From positions 1-64,000 of the forward strand of contig CAWHXF010000014.1 of assembly GCA_963833195.1 (NCBI GenBank): a stretch of 64,000 bases of DNA, in the 5' to 3' direction. The DNA is from Granulosicoccus sp963833195 (GTDB lineage: Bacteria > Pseudomonadota > Gammaproteobacteria > Granulosicoccales > Granulosicoccaceae). Below are positions 18,592 through 26,582 of the stretch, in pieces; position 1 is the first letter of the stretch, and each line of letters starts with the position of its first letter. Below the pieces are notes generated by a model. The model was not told the DNA's origin and did not search any database. It saw only the letters and a list, made by a program, of their open reading frames with translations. Made by a program: the position numbers and the translations under genes.

Positions 18592-19836
18592 ATGAACGCC
18601 GCCGAGCTCTTCATCTTCGCGGCGGCCGTCATCGGCTTCGCGAGCGTTTCCGCCATCGCGCGCCGGGGGCGCTTCACGGCCCCGATGATGTTCGCGGGGG
18701 TCGGCCTGCTGGCGGGCCCGCTCGTGCTCGACCTCGTCGAGCTCGACGTGGGCAACGAGACGCTGAACGCGCTGGCCGAACTCACGCTCGTCGTCACGCT
18801 CTTCACCGACGCGGTGCGCATCGACCTGGGCCGGCTGCGCCGTCACGCGGGCCTGCCCGCGCGGATGCTGGGCATCGGGCTACCGCTGACCATGCTGCTC
18901 GGCACGTTCGTCGCGCTGTGGCTGTTCCCGGGCTTCGGGCTGTGGGAGGCCGCCGTGCTCGCCATCATCCTCGGGCCGACCGACGCAGCCCTCGGCGAGC
19001 CCGTCGTGACGGCGCCGGAAGTGCACGGCGTGGTGCGTCAGGGGCTGAACGTGGAGTCGGGGCTGAACGACGGGCTGGGGCTGCCGGCCCTGCTCGTCGT
19101 CGCCGCGCTGGCGAGCGGCCACCATACCGAGGACGCCGGTACCTGGACGCTCGACATACTGCTGCAGGTCGCGGGCGGTCCGCTCGTCGGGCTGGCGGTC
19201 GGGTGGGCCGCCAAGCGCCTGCTGCAGCCGAGCCGCGCGCGCGAGTGGCTCTCCGCGGACTTCGGGAACCTCGCGCTCTTCATGACGCCCGTGGCCGCCT
19301 ACACCGGCGCGGAGATCGTCGGCGCGAACGGCTTCCTCGCCGCCTTCGCGAGCGGCATCGTCGCGTCCACCTCCTCGAACGTCGTGCGCGAGGCGGTGGA
19401 GGAGTTCACCGGCACCACCGTGCAGCTGCTGAACGCCGCCGTGTTCTTCCTGGTGGGCGCGAGCCTGCTGCCCCACTACCTGCACGACATCGAGTGGCGC
19501 CACGTCGCCTTCGCCGTGCTGGCGCTGACGCTGCTGCGCATGGGGCCGGTCGCCCTTGCCCTGATCGGCACTCGCCTGCACGCGGGCTCGGTGCTGTTCA
19601 TGGGCTGGTTCGGGCCGCGCGGGACGGCCTCCGTGATCTACCTGCTCGTCGTCATCGGCCAGTTCGAGGTTCCGGGAATCGAGGACATCGCGGCGACGGT
19701 GTCGCTGACCGTGCTGCTGAGCATCGTCGCGCACGGCATGACGGCTGCGCCCGGCGCGCGGCGCTACGGCGCGTACGTGAGGCGCCTGGCACCGGACTCG
19801 GCGGAGGATCAGCCGGTGCCGGACGAGCGGCAATGA
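18592..19836 (+). CDS. CPA1-family cation:proton antiporter (NhaP-like)
   Basis: The protein has 414 residues and about 12 hydrophobic membrane segments. Typical NhaP features are LFTDAVRIDLGRLRR, the helix break ILGPTDAALGEPVV, the ion-binding region VESGLNDGLGLPALLVV with ND, and WFGPRGTASVIYLL near the C-terminus. It exchanges Na+ or K+ for H+ at the inner membrane. The start ATG at 18592 follows a GAGGTTCCGC stretch. Its last 28 bp overlap the convergent NmrA gene. A C-terminal fragment of a close paralogue remains at 26346-26582. Useful for pH or salt homeostasis in a saline habitat; substrate ion is not determined by the sequence. Confidence 0.9.
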   Translation: MNAAELFIFAAAVIGFASVSAIARRGRFTAPMMFAGVGLLAGPLVLDLVELDVGNETLNALAELTLVVTLFTDAVRIDLGRLRRHAGLPARMLGIGLPLTMLLGTFVALWLFPGFGLWEAAVLAIILGPTDAALGEPVVTAPEVHGVVRQGLNVESGLNDGLGLPALLVVAALASGHHTEDAGTWTLDILLQVAGGPLVGLAVGWAAKRLLQPSRAREWLSADFGNLALFMTPVAAYTGAEIVGANGFLAAFASGIVASTSSNVVREAVEEFTGTTVQLLNAAVFFLVGASLLPHYLHDIEWRHVAFAVLALTLLRMGPVALALIGTRLHAGSVLFMGWFGPRGTASVIYLLVVIGQFEVPGIEDIAATVSLTVLLSIVAHGMTAAPGARRYGAYVRRLAPDSAEDQPVPDERQ

Positions 19837-20759
19837 GCGGCCAGGCGCGCGAACTCGTCGCGGTGCGCGCGCACGAAGTCCTCGATCGACGTCGGCTCGC
19901 GTCCGGTGACGCGCCGCACGTCCGAGCGTATCGGTCCGTCCTGCGAGCCGAACTGCGGCAGCCAGTGCAGCATCAGCATCAGTCCGGTCCGGCCGAAGCC
20001 CTGACGCTCCTTCGCCGCACCGACGAGGTAGGCCGGTAGCGACGGGCTCTCGAAGACGAGATCGGTCCCGGCGATGCGGTTGATCGTGTCGATGACCTCG
20101 GCGAAGCCGGCACGCGACGTGTTGGCCGCGTCGAGCGCGTCGCTCGGACGGTCGTCATCCGCTCCCGATGCGTCCGACGAGCCGGGCGCGCTCGACGCAC
20201 TCGACGTACCGGGCACATCGCTCGTCAACGCCGCAGCCGCGACCGCCGCGACGTCGCGCACGGCGACCCAGTTGAGGCGCAGCCTGCGCGCCGGCAGCCG
20301 CACGCCGTGGTGACGCTCGATGTCGGCGCGCAGCGTCGTCAGGAGATTCTCCATGAAGTAGCTCGGGCGCACGAACGCGTGCGGCATCCCGAGCGTCCGT
20401 ATGCGCTTCTCGATCTTCGCGTGCGGCAGCCATGGGCGCTCGCCGGCCCCCTGGACGGACAGGAAGACGATCTTCGGCGGCGCGCCGCTCGCGCTCGGCG
20501 ACAGCGCCTTCAGGAAGCGCTCGAAGACGTCCGGATCGGCCAGCGCGGGCGGGCGCAGCAGGAAGACCGCGTCGAACGCATCGTCCGGCTGCACGCCCCG
20601 CTCGAAGTCGAGCGCGTGCACGGTGACGCCGTCTCCGAGCACGTCGCGCGCCCGCTCGACGTGGCGGGCGCCCGCGTGCAGCTCGTGCTCCGAGCCGCGC
20701 AACCGCTCGACGACCGCCGTGCCGACGTTGCCGGTCGCGCCGGTGACGAGGATCCTCAC
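19809..20759 (-). CDS. NmrA-like NAD(P)-binding protein
   Basis: The protein has 316 residues. The Rossmann start is RILVTGATGNVGTAVVERLR, followed by DAVFLLRPPALAD, FLSVQGAG, HAKIEKRIR and VRPSYFMENLL, all typical of NmrA/TMR-type atypical SDR proteins. A low-complexity Ser/Ala/Asp insert lies around residues 185-215. The GTG start at 20759 overlaps the stop of the cytochrome gene (GTGA), so it is the fourth gene of the dehydrogenase operon. It could reduce a product of the dehydrogenase or sense NAD(P) redox state. Its 3' end overlaps the antiporter gene on the other strand. Confidence 0.85.
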   Translation of the reverse strand: MRILVTGATGNVGTAVVERLRGSEHELHAGARHVERARDVLGDGVTVHALDFERGVQPDDAFDAVFLLRPPALADPDVFERFLKALSPSASGAPPKIVFLSVQGAGERPWLPHAKIEKRIRTLGMPHAFVRPSYFMENLLTTLRADIERHHGVRLPARRLRLNWVAVRDVAAVAAAALTSDVPGTSSASSAPGSSDASGADDDRPSDALDAANTSRAGFAEVIDTINRIAGTDLVFESPSLPAYLVGAAKERQGFGRTGLMLMLHWLPQFGSQDGPIRSDVRRVTGREPTSIEDFVRAHRDEFARLAAHCRSSGTG

Positions 20760-22261
20760 CCCCGCGCCTTCCGGAGACCCACCCACGCTCCCCCCGCCAC
20801 CACGATCAGGCACACGAGCACGATGGCCGCGATGGCGAGCCGGTGCGCGTTGGATATCAGCCACGGGGTATCGATCGTGCCCGCCAGGACGGCGTCCACC
20901 CGATCGGTCGTGATGTCCCCCGCCACGCCGCCGAACGCCGTGCGCACGTGATTCGCGAGCGAGGCGATCTGGCCGTCGTCCAGGTCGTCGCGGAAGCCCG
21001 GCATGAAGGCGTGCGCGTTCCCCACGCGGCGATCGACGCCGTGCGCGATGACCTGCACGAGCGTCGCTCCCTGCGGCGCGACCACGCCGTCGACACGGTG
21101 CAGCGACGGGTGCGCCGTGTCGGGCGAGCCGCGTCCGTCCAGCCCGTGGCAGGTCGCGCACGCGCTCTGGTAGAGCGTCCCGCCGTCCTCGGTGTCATGT
21201 CCGAGCAGGGCCTGCCAGTCCGACTCCGCGGAGGACTCGACCGGCAGGGCCCGCGGGCCGCCCGTCGCTCGGGAGGAGACGACGGAGGCGGCGTCGGACG
21301 TGACGTTCGTGTCGGCGGCGGCGGCGGCGGCGGAGCCTCCGGTCTCGTCGGACGCGATCGGTGGCACCGCGCGCAGGTAGGCGACGATCGCCTCGATGTC
21401 GTCGGGGCGCAGCAGGCTCAGGCTGCGCTCGACCACCTTCGACATCTCGCCCGCCGCCACGGCGCCGGCGACGTGACCCGTCGCCAGGAACCTTGCGAGC
21501 CGCTCGTCGCTCCACTCGCCGATGCCGCTCGGGTCCGGCGTGATGTTTGGCGCCCACCAGCCGCCGATCATCGCGCCCGCCAGGTGACGATCGGACAGCG
21601 GCTGCATCATCTGGCCGCGGGGCGTGTGGCACGCCGTGCAATGTCCGAGGGACTCGACGAGGAGCCGCCCGCGCTCCTCGCGTTCGCCCGTCACGTCGAC
21701 GGCGCCGACCGCCCGGCCTTCGTCGAGGAAGAGCGCGTTCCACACGATCATGGCCGGACGCACGAAGGGGAACGGCAGGTCCGTCTCCGGCGGCTCGTAC
21801 GCGACGGGCTCCACGCCGAGCATGAACCAGGCGTACAGCGCGCGGATCTCCTCGTCGGCGAGACCGGTGTACGAGGTGTACGGCATCGCGGGGAAGATGT
21901 GGCCCTCGGAGCCTTCCCCCTTGCGCAGGGCGTCCGTGAACTGCTCCAGGGTCCAGCCGCCGATGCCCGTGTCGACGTCGGGCGTGATGTTGCTCGAGTA
22001 GATGTCGCCCATCGGGCTCGCGATCGGGTTCCCGCCCTCGAACGACGTGCCGTGACAGCCGGCGCAATCGCCCGCGGTGGCGAGATAGCCTCCGAACTCC
22101 ACGAGTGCCCCGTCCGCGTCCGTGGCCCCGTCCGTGGTCCCGTCCGCGGCCCCGCCAACGATCTCGTCCGCCGCTCCGTCGGCGGCGAGTGCCGATCCGC
22201 CCGCGAACGCCGGCAGGACGATCAGCGCGAGGGCGTGCAGCGTCGCTCTCACGGGCGTCAT
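20756..22261 (-). CDS. Triheme c-type cytochrome subunit of a membrane-bound dehydrogenase
   Basis: The protein has 501 residues, with a signal peptide (LHALALIVLPAFAGGSALAA), three CxxCH haem sites (CAGCH, CTACH, CATCH) and a C-terminal membrane anchor (IAAIVLVCLIVVAGGAWVGL) followed by LRKARG. This layout matches the cytochrome subunit of alcohol, gluconate and sorbitol dehydrogenases of acetic acid bacteria and pseudomonads. It would pass electrons from the GMC flavoprotein to ubiquinone or a terminal oxidase. The ATG at 22261 overlaps the flavoprotein stop (ATGA). A linker rich in Ala/Asp/Thr repeats (about residues 30-45) and another between haems 2 and 3 are unusual. A paralogue is at 32672-34141. 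Confidence 0.9.
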   Translation of the reverse strand: MTPVRATLHALALIVLPAFAGGSALAADGAADEIVGGAADGTTDGATDADGALVEFGGYLATAGDCAGCHGTSFEGGNPIASPMGDIYSSNITPDVDTGIGGWTLEQFTDALRKGEGSEGHIFPAMPYTSYTGLADEEIRALYAWFMLGVEPVAYEPPETDLPFPFVRPAMIVWNALFLDEGRAVGAVDVTGEREERGRLLVESLGHCTACHTPRGQMMQPLSDRHLAGAMIGGWWAPNITPDPSGIGEWSDERLARFLATGHVAGAVAAGEMSKVVERSLSLLRPDDIEAIVAYLRAVPPIASDETGGSAAAAAADTNVTSDAASVVSSRATGGPRALPVESSAESDWQALLGHDTEDGGTLYQSACATCHGLDGRGSPDTAHPSLHRVDGVVAPQGATLVQVIAHGVDRRVGNAHAFMPGFRDDLDDGQIASLANHVRTAFGGVAGDITTDRVDAVLAGTIDTPWLISNAHRLAIAAIVLVCLIVVAGGAWVGLRKARG

Positions 22262-23853
22262 ACCTCCGAGGCGATGTGGCGCCCGGCGCGCATGGCGAGC
22301 GCCATGCCGGTGAGCGTCGGGTTCACGCAGGACGCGGACGGGAACGTGCCCGTCGTCACGAGGTACAGGTTGTCGTGGTCGTGGCAGCGCAGGTTCGCGT
22401 CGACGACCGAGTCGTCGGGGTCGTTCCCCATGATCGTGGTGCCCATGATGTGGTGCTGGTTGCCCCACGTCGCGCCCGGCACCTCCTGGCGCACGGCGTT
22501 CATCGCCTGCAGCCAGTTAGCGTAGTCGTCCAGGGTGCGCGGCAGCGCCGCCTTCGTGTAGTCCTGCAGCCGGTAGCGCATCGCGATTCCGGGCAGCCCC
22601 AGCGCGTCGCGGAAGGCGGGGTTCAGCGTGACGGCGTTCTCCGGCATCGGCAGGTCCTCCAGCAGCAGCTGGATGGAGAAGTGGCGCGACGCGCGATGGC
22701 GCAGCTCCTCGTCGAGCTCCGCACCGATCCTTCCGCCCTCCTCGAACAGCGAGCTCGCCGCCGTCGGCCCGGCGTTATGGTTCATGAACTGGTAGAAGCC
22801 GCCGGACACGGTGCCGCGATCCGCTTGCAGCCGCCGCTGCAGGTTGGCGCCGTGCAGGTACTGGCCGCGCCCGACCCACAGCGGCTCGTCGGCGTAGAAC
22901 CCCATCGTCAGCGTCGGGTGGATCATGAGGTTCCTGCCGAGCATGCCCGAGCGCCCGGCGAGCCCGTTCATGAGCAGGAGCTTCGGCGTCTCGAAGCCGT
23001 GCGCCGCGATCACGTACGCGCGCGCGCTCAAGTCCGTGCGCTCGCCGTCGGGGCCGACGTAGGACAGGCCCGTGATCCGGCCACGCCCGTCGCTCTCCAG
23101 CCGATCGACCACGGCGCCGGTGCGCAACCGGGCGCCGGCGTCGCGCGCGGCGGCGAGATCGTGCACGCCCGAGTGCTTCGCGCCGATCGGGCAGTTCGGG
23201 TTGCAGATGTTGTTGCCGATGCACGCCGGCCGCTCGGCGTACGGGCGTGACAGGCGCACGTTCGGTGCGTGCAGCACGCGGTAGCCGCGCGCGGCGACGC
23301 GCATCTGGAAGCGCTGCACCGGATAGGGCTTGGCCTCCGGCGGCAGCGGGTACGGCTTCGAGCGCGGCGGATAGGGCTCGCCGCGCTCCTGCCCGGAGTA
23401 GTCGGTCTCGTCGGCGCCGTTCACGCCGACCTGGTACTCGGCCTCGGTGTAGAAGGGCTCGAGTTCGTCGTAGTCGAAGGGCCAGTCGCGCCCGACCCCG
23501 AACTCGCTGGCGAGGCGCATCTCTTCGGGCAGCAGGCGCCACGCGACGCCCGTCCAGTGGCGGGACGTTCCGCCCGCGGTGCGCAGCGTGCCCGGCACGA
23601 ACGCCACGTCGATGTCGGATTCCACGTAGCCCGGCGACCACGAATTCGGCGCCCACGGGATGTCGCCGAACGGCGCGTTCAGGTTGTCCTTCCTGGGGCT
23701 CGTGCGGAAGTTCTCGGTGATCTTCCAGTCGGGCGTCTCGGGCCCCGCCTCCAGGATCAGCACGTCCTTGCCCGCGCGCGCGAGCTGCAGCGCGGTCAGG
23801 CAACCGAGCGAGCCGGACCCCACCACGATCACGTCGGCGTCGTGTTCCGCCAC
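22258..23853 (-). CDS. GMC-family flavoprotein dehydrogenase, large subunit
   Basis: The protein has 531 residues. The FAD-binding N-terminus is VIVVGSGSLGCLTALQLARA, followed by ILEAGPETPDWK, TLRTAGGTSRHWTGVAWR and, near the C-terminus, NQHHIMGTTIMG and FPSASCVNPTLTGMALAMR with the active-site His/Asn pair of GMC enzymes. A CIGNNICNPNCPIGAKHS cluster is typical of the gluconate/fructose dehydrogenase branch. It oxidises a sugar, polyol or other alcohol in the periplasm. Export would be with the small subunit, since it has no signal of its own. The GTG at 23853 lies two bases after the small-subunit stop, so the two are coupled. Substrate unknown. Confidence 0.9.
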   Translation of the reverse strand: MAEHDADVIVVGSGSLGCLTALQLARAGKDVLILEAGPETPDWKITENFRTSPRKDNLNAPFGDIPWAPNSWSPGYVESDIDVAFVPGTLRTAGGTSRHWTGVAWRLLPEEMRLASEFGVGRDWPFDYDELEPFYTEAEYQVGVNGADETDYSGQERGEPYPPRSKPYPLPPEAKPYPVQRFQMRVAARGYRVLHAPNVRLSRPYAERPACIGNNICNPNCPIGAKHSGVHDLAAARDAGARLRTGAVVDRLESDGRGRITGLSYVGPDGERTDLSARAYVIAAHGFETPKLLLMNGLAGRSGMLGRNLMIHPTLTMGFYADEPLWVGRGQYLHGANLQRRLQADRGTVSGGFYQFMNHNAGPTAASSLFEEGGRIGAELDEELRHRASRHFSIQLLLEDLPMPENAVTLNPAFRDALGLPGIAMRYRLQDYTKAALPRTLDDYANWLQAMNAVRQEVPGATWGNQHHIMGTTIMGNDPDDSVVDANLRCHDHDNLYLVTTGTFPSASCVNPTLTGMALAMRAGRHIASEV

Positions 23854-23855
23854 GC

Positions 23856-24533
23856 TCAGGGCTCCGGCTTCGCGCGGCGCGCGGCCTCGACGCCGTCGAG
23901 GTCCGCCGCCGCGTAGGAGCGCCACGCCGGGTCGGGCGGCTGGATGGAGGCGGGGCCGCCGGGGTGGAACGTCCATCGCAGGATGTCGTCGGGCATCCCG
24001 GGCGGCTCGACCCCGGGCGGCGCGCTCGCCCACCAGCCGGCGGATCGACCGGGGTAGGTGGGCCTCGGCACCACGTCGATGATCTTCTCCCAGGCCTGCG
24101 CCTGCAGGAAGGTGACGAAGACGGCATCGTCCTCGAGGATGGTGCTCGACGGCGAGCCGACGCGACCGAGGTACCAGGGCTCGACGATATCGAGCGCGAA
24201 GTCGAGTCGCTCACCGTCGAGAGCGGCCAGCGCATCGCCGCGATCCTCGTCGCTCGCCCGCAGCGTGCCGGCAAGATCGTCGAGCTTGTCCTCGAATCCC
24301 TCGATGCGGCCGGCCAGCAGCACGTGCAGTCGATCGGCGACCTCGAGAGACAACGCTTCGGTGCCCGTGAGCGTGCGGCTGACCCGCAGGAACACGTCGC
24401 CGGTGGCATCGGCGCGCACGCGAGCCAGGCACGCCGCGGGCACGGCGGTGGCCAGCACGGCGAGCGCGCGACGGCGCGCCGGCGACCGCGGCCCGTCCGG
24501 AACGTCCGTCGCCCTGTTCGAAACGACTGTCAC
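23856..24533 (-). CDS. Small subunit of the GMC dehydrogenase (Tat-exported)
   Basis: The protein has 225 residues with an N-terminal Arg-rich, Ala-rich leader (SPARRRALAVLATAVPAACL) of twin-arginine or Sec type, then a helical domain as in gluconate 2-dehydrogenase subunit 3 and sorbitol dehydrogenase small subunits (SRTLTGTEALSLEVADRLH; FVTFLQAQAWEKI). Such subunits chaperone and export the flavoprotein. It is the first gene of the four-gene operon that runs on through the flavoprotein, cytochrome and NmrA protein. Start codon 24533 is plausible but not certain. Confidence 0.75.
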   Translation of the reverse strand: MTVVSNRATDVPDGPRSPARRRALAVLATAVPAACLARVRADATGDVFLRVSRTLTGTEALSLEVADRLHVLLAGRIEGFEDKLDDLAGTLRASDEDRGDALAALDGERLDFALDIVEPWYLGRVGSPSSTILEDDAVFVTFLQAQAWEKIIDVVPRPTYPGRSAGWWASAPPGVEPPGMPDDILRWTFHPGGPASIQPPDPAWRSYAAADLDGVEAARRAKPEP

Positions 24534-24605
24534 CGACGATCACCTCGACGGAAGGGAAAGCGGCGAGACTCCCCCAGCGACCTCCGATCCACCAGCACGG
24601 GAACC

Positions 24606-24623
24606 GGAACGCATCGATCCGCA
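24606..24623 (+). repeat. Leader repeat, degenerate copy E
   Basis: GGAACGCATCGATCCG here matches the core of copies A-D but diverges after it (CAGGCGGAACG). It lies inside the rearranged remnant of the Asp-rich gene. Confidence 0.45.
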
Positions 24624-24636
24624 GGCGGAACGACGA

Positions 24637-24715
24637 GCTCGCTCCCGGAACCCGCGGGCAGCCGGTCGAGCACGTCGTACGGCAGCGGGAACTCGCCGTC
24701 GTCGACGGCCGAGCA
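24637..24715 (-). pseudogene. Asp-rich exported protein family, inverted C-terminal fragment
   Basis: The minus strand reads MCSAVDDGEFPLPYDVLDRL then PAGSGSEL. This corresponds to the C-terminal CSAIDDGEFTLPQDVLDRIP of the intact paralogue at 42534-44054 and CSATDDGEFALPGAVLDRVP of the copy at 52148-53219. The preceding domain of the same family is on the opposite strand at 24826-25134, so this copy was broken by an inversion. Confidence 0.75.
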
Positions 24716-24825
24716 CATCACCCCGACGCCGGTTGTCGAGCAGCCCCGGGAACGGCTGCGGACGCGTCCCCGTGCAGAAACGCGCAACCGCGGAACGATG
24801 TCCCCGGCGCGGTGGCATCGTGTCC

Positions 24826-25134
24826 GACGCGGGCAACGACACCGGTGGCACTTGGCTGACGCTGCCGCTGGTCGGAGAGTCGGGCTTCAGGGGCTATCGC
24901 CCGCAGTCGCGTCCCCTGCCGACGCCGTTCCCGAACGACTTGGTGCCCGACGTTCCGGGCGACGAGTACCCGGGCTTCCCCTCGGTGCCGATGATCGCGC
25001 TGCAGGACCTCGACGTGCGGGTGCCGACGGACGACGACGGGGTGGCGGCGGACACCGGATTCCGCTGGGGCGCGCGCGCCTCGGACGAGGCCCGCGTGGA
25101 GACCGCGCGCCTCATGCGGACCCACGCCGTGTGA
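24826..25134 (+). pseudogene. Asp-rich exported protein family, central fragment
   Basis: The plus strand reads GTWLTLPLVGESGFRGYRPQ, SRPLPTPFPNDLV, EYPGFPSVPMIAL and TGFRWGARASDEARVE, matching the central C-terminal domain of the paralogues. The signal peptide, Asp-rich linker and final CSAxDDGEF part are absent in this orientation. It ends at TGA 25132-25134. Confidence 0.75.
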
Positions 25135-25231
25135 AAGCCGCTCCGAGCGATCCCCTCCGCCGGGATCGAGACCCGGCGGCCGGCCCGATGAGGATCGAGC
25201 CGACGTCCGAAACCACGACGAGGACACTCCC

Positions 25232-26164
25232 ATGAAAGCCGCCACCATCAACGACTACGATGCGCCGATAGAGATCGCGGAGATCGATCCACCCGAGCTT
25301 CGGGAAGACGCCGTGCTGATCGAGGTGCACGCCGCGAGCCTGAACCCGGTCGACTCCGCGATACGATCCGGGGCGATGAAGGACGCCCTGCCCATTCGCT
25401 TCCCGCACGTCATGGGCTTCGACGTGTCGGGGCGGGTGATCGAGATCGGCGGGGAGGTGACGACCTTCGAGGTCGGTGACGCCGTCTTCGCGCGCCAGGC
25501 CCAGGACGATGCGGGTGCCATCGCCGAGATGGCCCGTGTCCGGGCGAGCGACCTGGCACCGATGCCCGCCAACCTCGGTCACGTCGAGGCCGCATCGGTA
25601 CCGCTGGCGGGCCTGACCGCATGGCAGGCGCTCGTCACGAAGGGCCGTCTCGCGAAGGGCGACAAGGTGCTGATCCACGGCGGGTCGGGAGGCGTCGGCA
25701 CGCTCGCGATCCAGATCGCCAAGCACTTCGGTGCGCACGTGGCCACGACGTGCAGCGCGCGGCACGCCGACCTGGTCGAGCGCCTCGGTGCGGACGTGGT
25801 GATCGACTATCGGACGCAGTCGTTCCGGGACGAGCTGTCCGGCTACGATCTCGTGTTCGACACGCGGGGCGGCAAGACGCTCGAGCAGTCCTTCGACGTG
25901 GTGAGGAAGGGCGGCACGGTGGTGTCGATCATGGGGCGGGACGAGGACGACCTGGCCTCCGAGCACGGGGCGCGTTTCGAGTTCTTCCTCATGGAGCCGG
26001 ACGGGAAGATGCTCGCGGAGATCGGCGGGCTGATCGAGCGAGGGGCGATCGAGACGGTCGTCGGCGGCACGTACGCGATGGAGCGCACCGTCGACGCCTA
26101 TGCGGCGCTGTCGGACGGCGATGCGCCGGGCAAGGTCGTGGTGGAAGTCATCGGGTCGGCATGA
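25232..26164 (+). CDS. NADPH-dependent quinone-oxidoreductase-like protein (MDR superfamily)
   Basis: The protein has 310 residues. The N-terminal GroES-like domain is MKAATINDYDAPIEIAEIDP with ASLNPVDSAIRSGAM and GFDVSGRVIEIG. The cofactor-binding part is KVLIHGGSGGVGTLAIQIAK with CSARHADLVERLGADVVIDY. There are no zinc-ligand cysteines, so it fits the zinc-independent quinone oxidoreductase branch. It reduces quinones or activated double bonds with NADPH in the cytoplasm. The ATG at 25232 follows an AGGACACTCCC stretch. It stands alone downstream of the rearranged Asp-rich fragment. Confidence 0.88.
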   Translation: MKAATINDYDAPIEIAEIDPPELREDAVLIEVHAASLNPVDSAIRSGAMKDALPIRFPHVMGFDVSGRVIEIGGEVTTFEVGDAVFARQAQDDAGAIAEMARVRASDLAPMPANLGHVEAASVPLAGLTAWQALVTKGRLAKGDKVLIHGGSGGVGTLAIQIAKHFGAHVATTCSARHADLVERLGADVVIDYRTQSFRDELSGYDLVFDTRGGKTLEQSFDVVRKGGTVVSIMGRDEDDLASEHGARFEFFLMEPDGKMLAEIGGLIERGAIETVVGGTYAMERTVDAYAALSDGDAPGKVVVEVIGSA

Positions 26165-26345
26165 CCCGAGGGTGCATGGATAGGCGTCGGATCGACGATA
26201 CGTTCGGGCGACTCGAACGAGCGTCGCCCTTTGCTCCGCACGCTTCGCGTCATCGGATCGGAAAGGCTCCGATCCCGTACGGCGTTCGATGCAAGCGGTG
26301 CGGACCGATACGGTACCCCGGCGAGGCGGACGTCCCGGGAAGCAC

Positions 26346-26582
26346 ACGGCCTTGGTGATCGACCTGCTCGTCGTGATGCGCGACTTCGAGATGCCGCACA
26401 TCGACGACATCGCCGCCACGGTCGCGCTCGCCGTGCTGGCGAGCATCTTCGCGCACGGCCTCACCGCGGCCCCCGGCACACGGCGCTACGGTCGCCACGT
26501 CGCGTCGCTGTCGAGCGACGGCGCCGAGGACGAGCCGGTGCCCGACGAGCGAGCGCGCGCCGGATCCCTCGGCCGTCGATGA
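26346..26582 (+). pseudogene. Cation:proton antiporter, C-terminal remnant
   Basis: The segment ALVIDLLVVMRDFEMPHIDD, then IAATVALAVLASIFAHGLTAAPGTRRYG (split: IAATVALAVL, ASIFAHGLTAAPGTRRYG) and EDEPVPDERA matches the end of the antiporter at 18592-19836 almost residue for residue. Nothing of the other 330 residues remains. Its stop overlaps the FUSC start (ATGA), so the original two-gene operon can be inferred. Confidence 0.85.
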
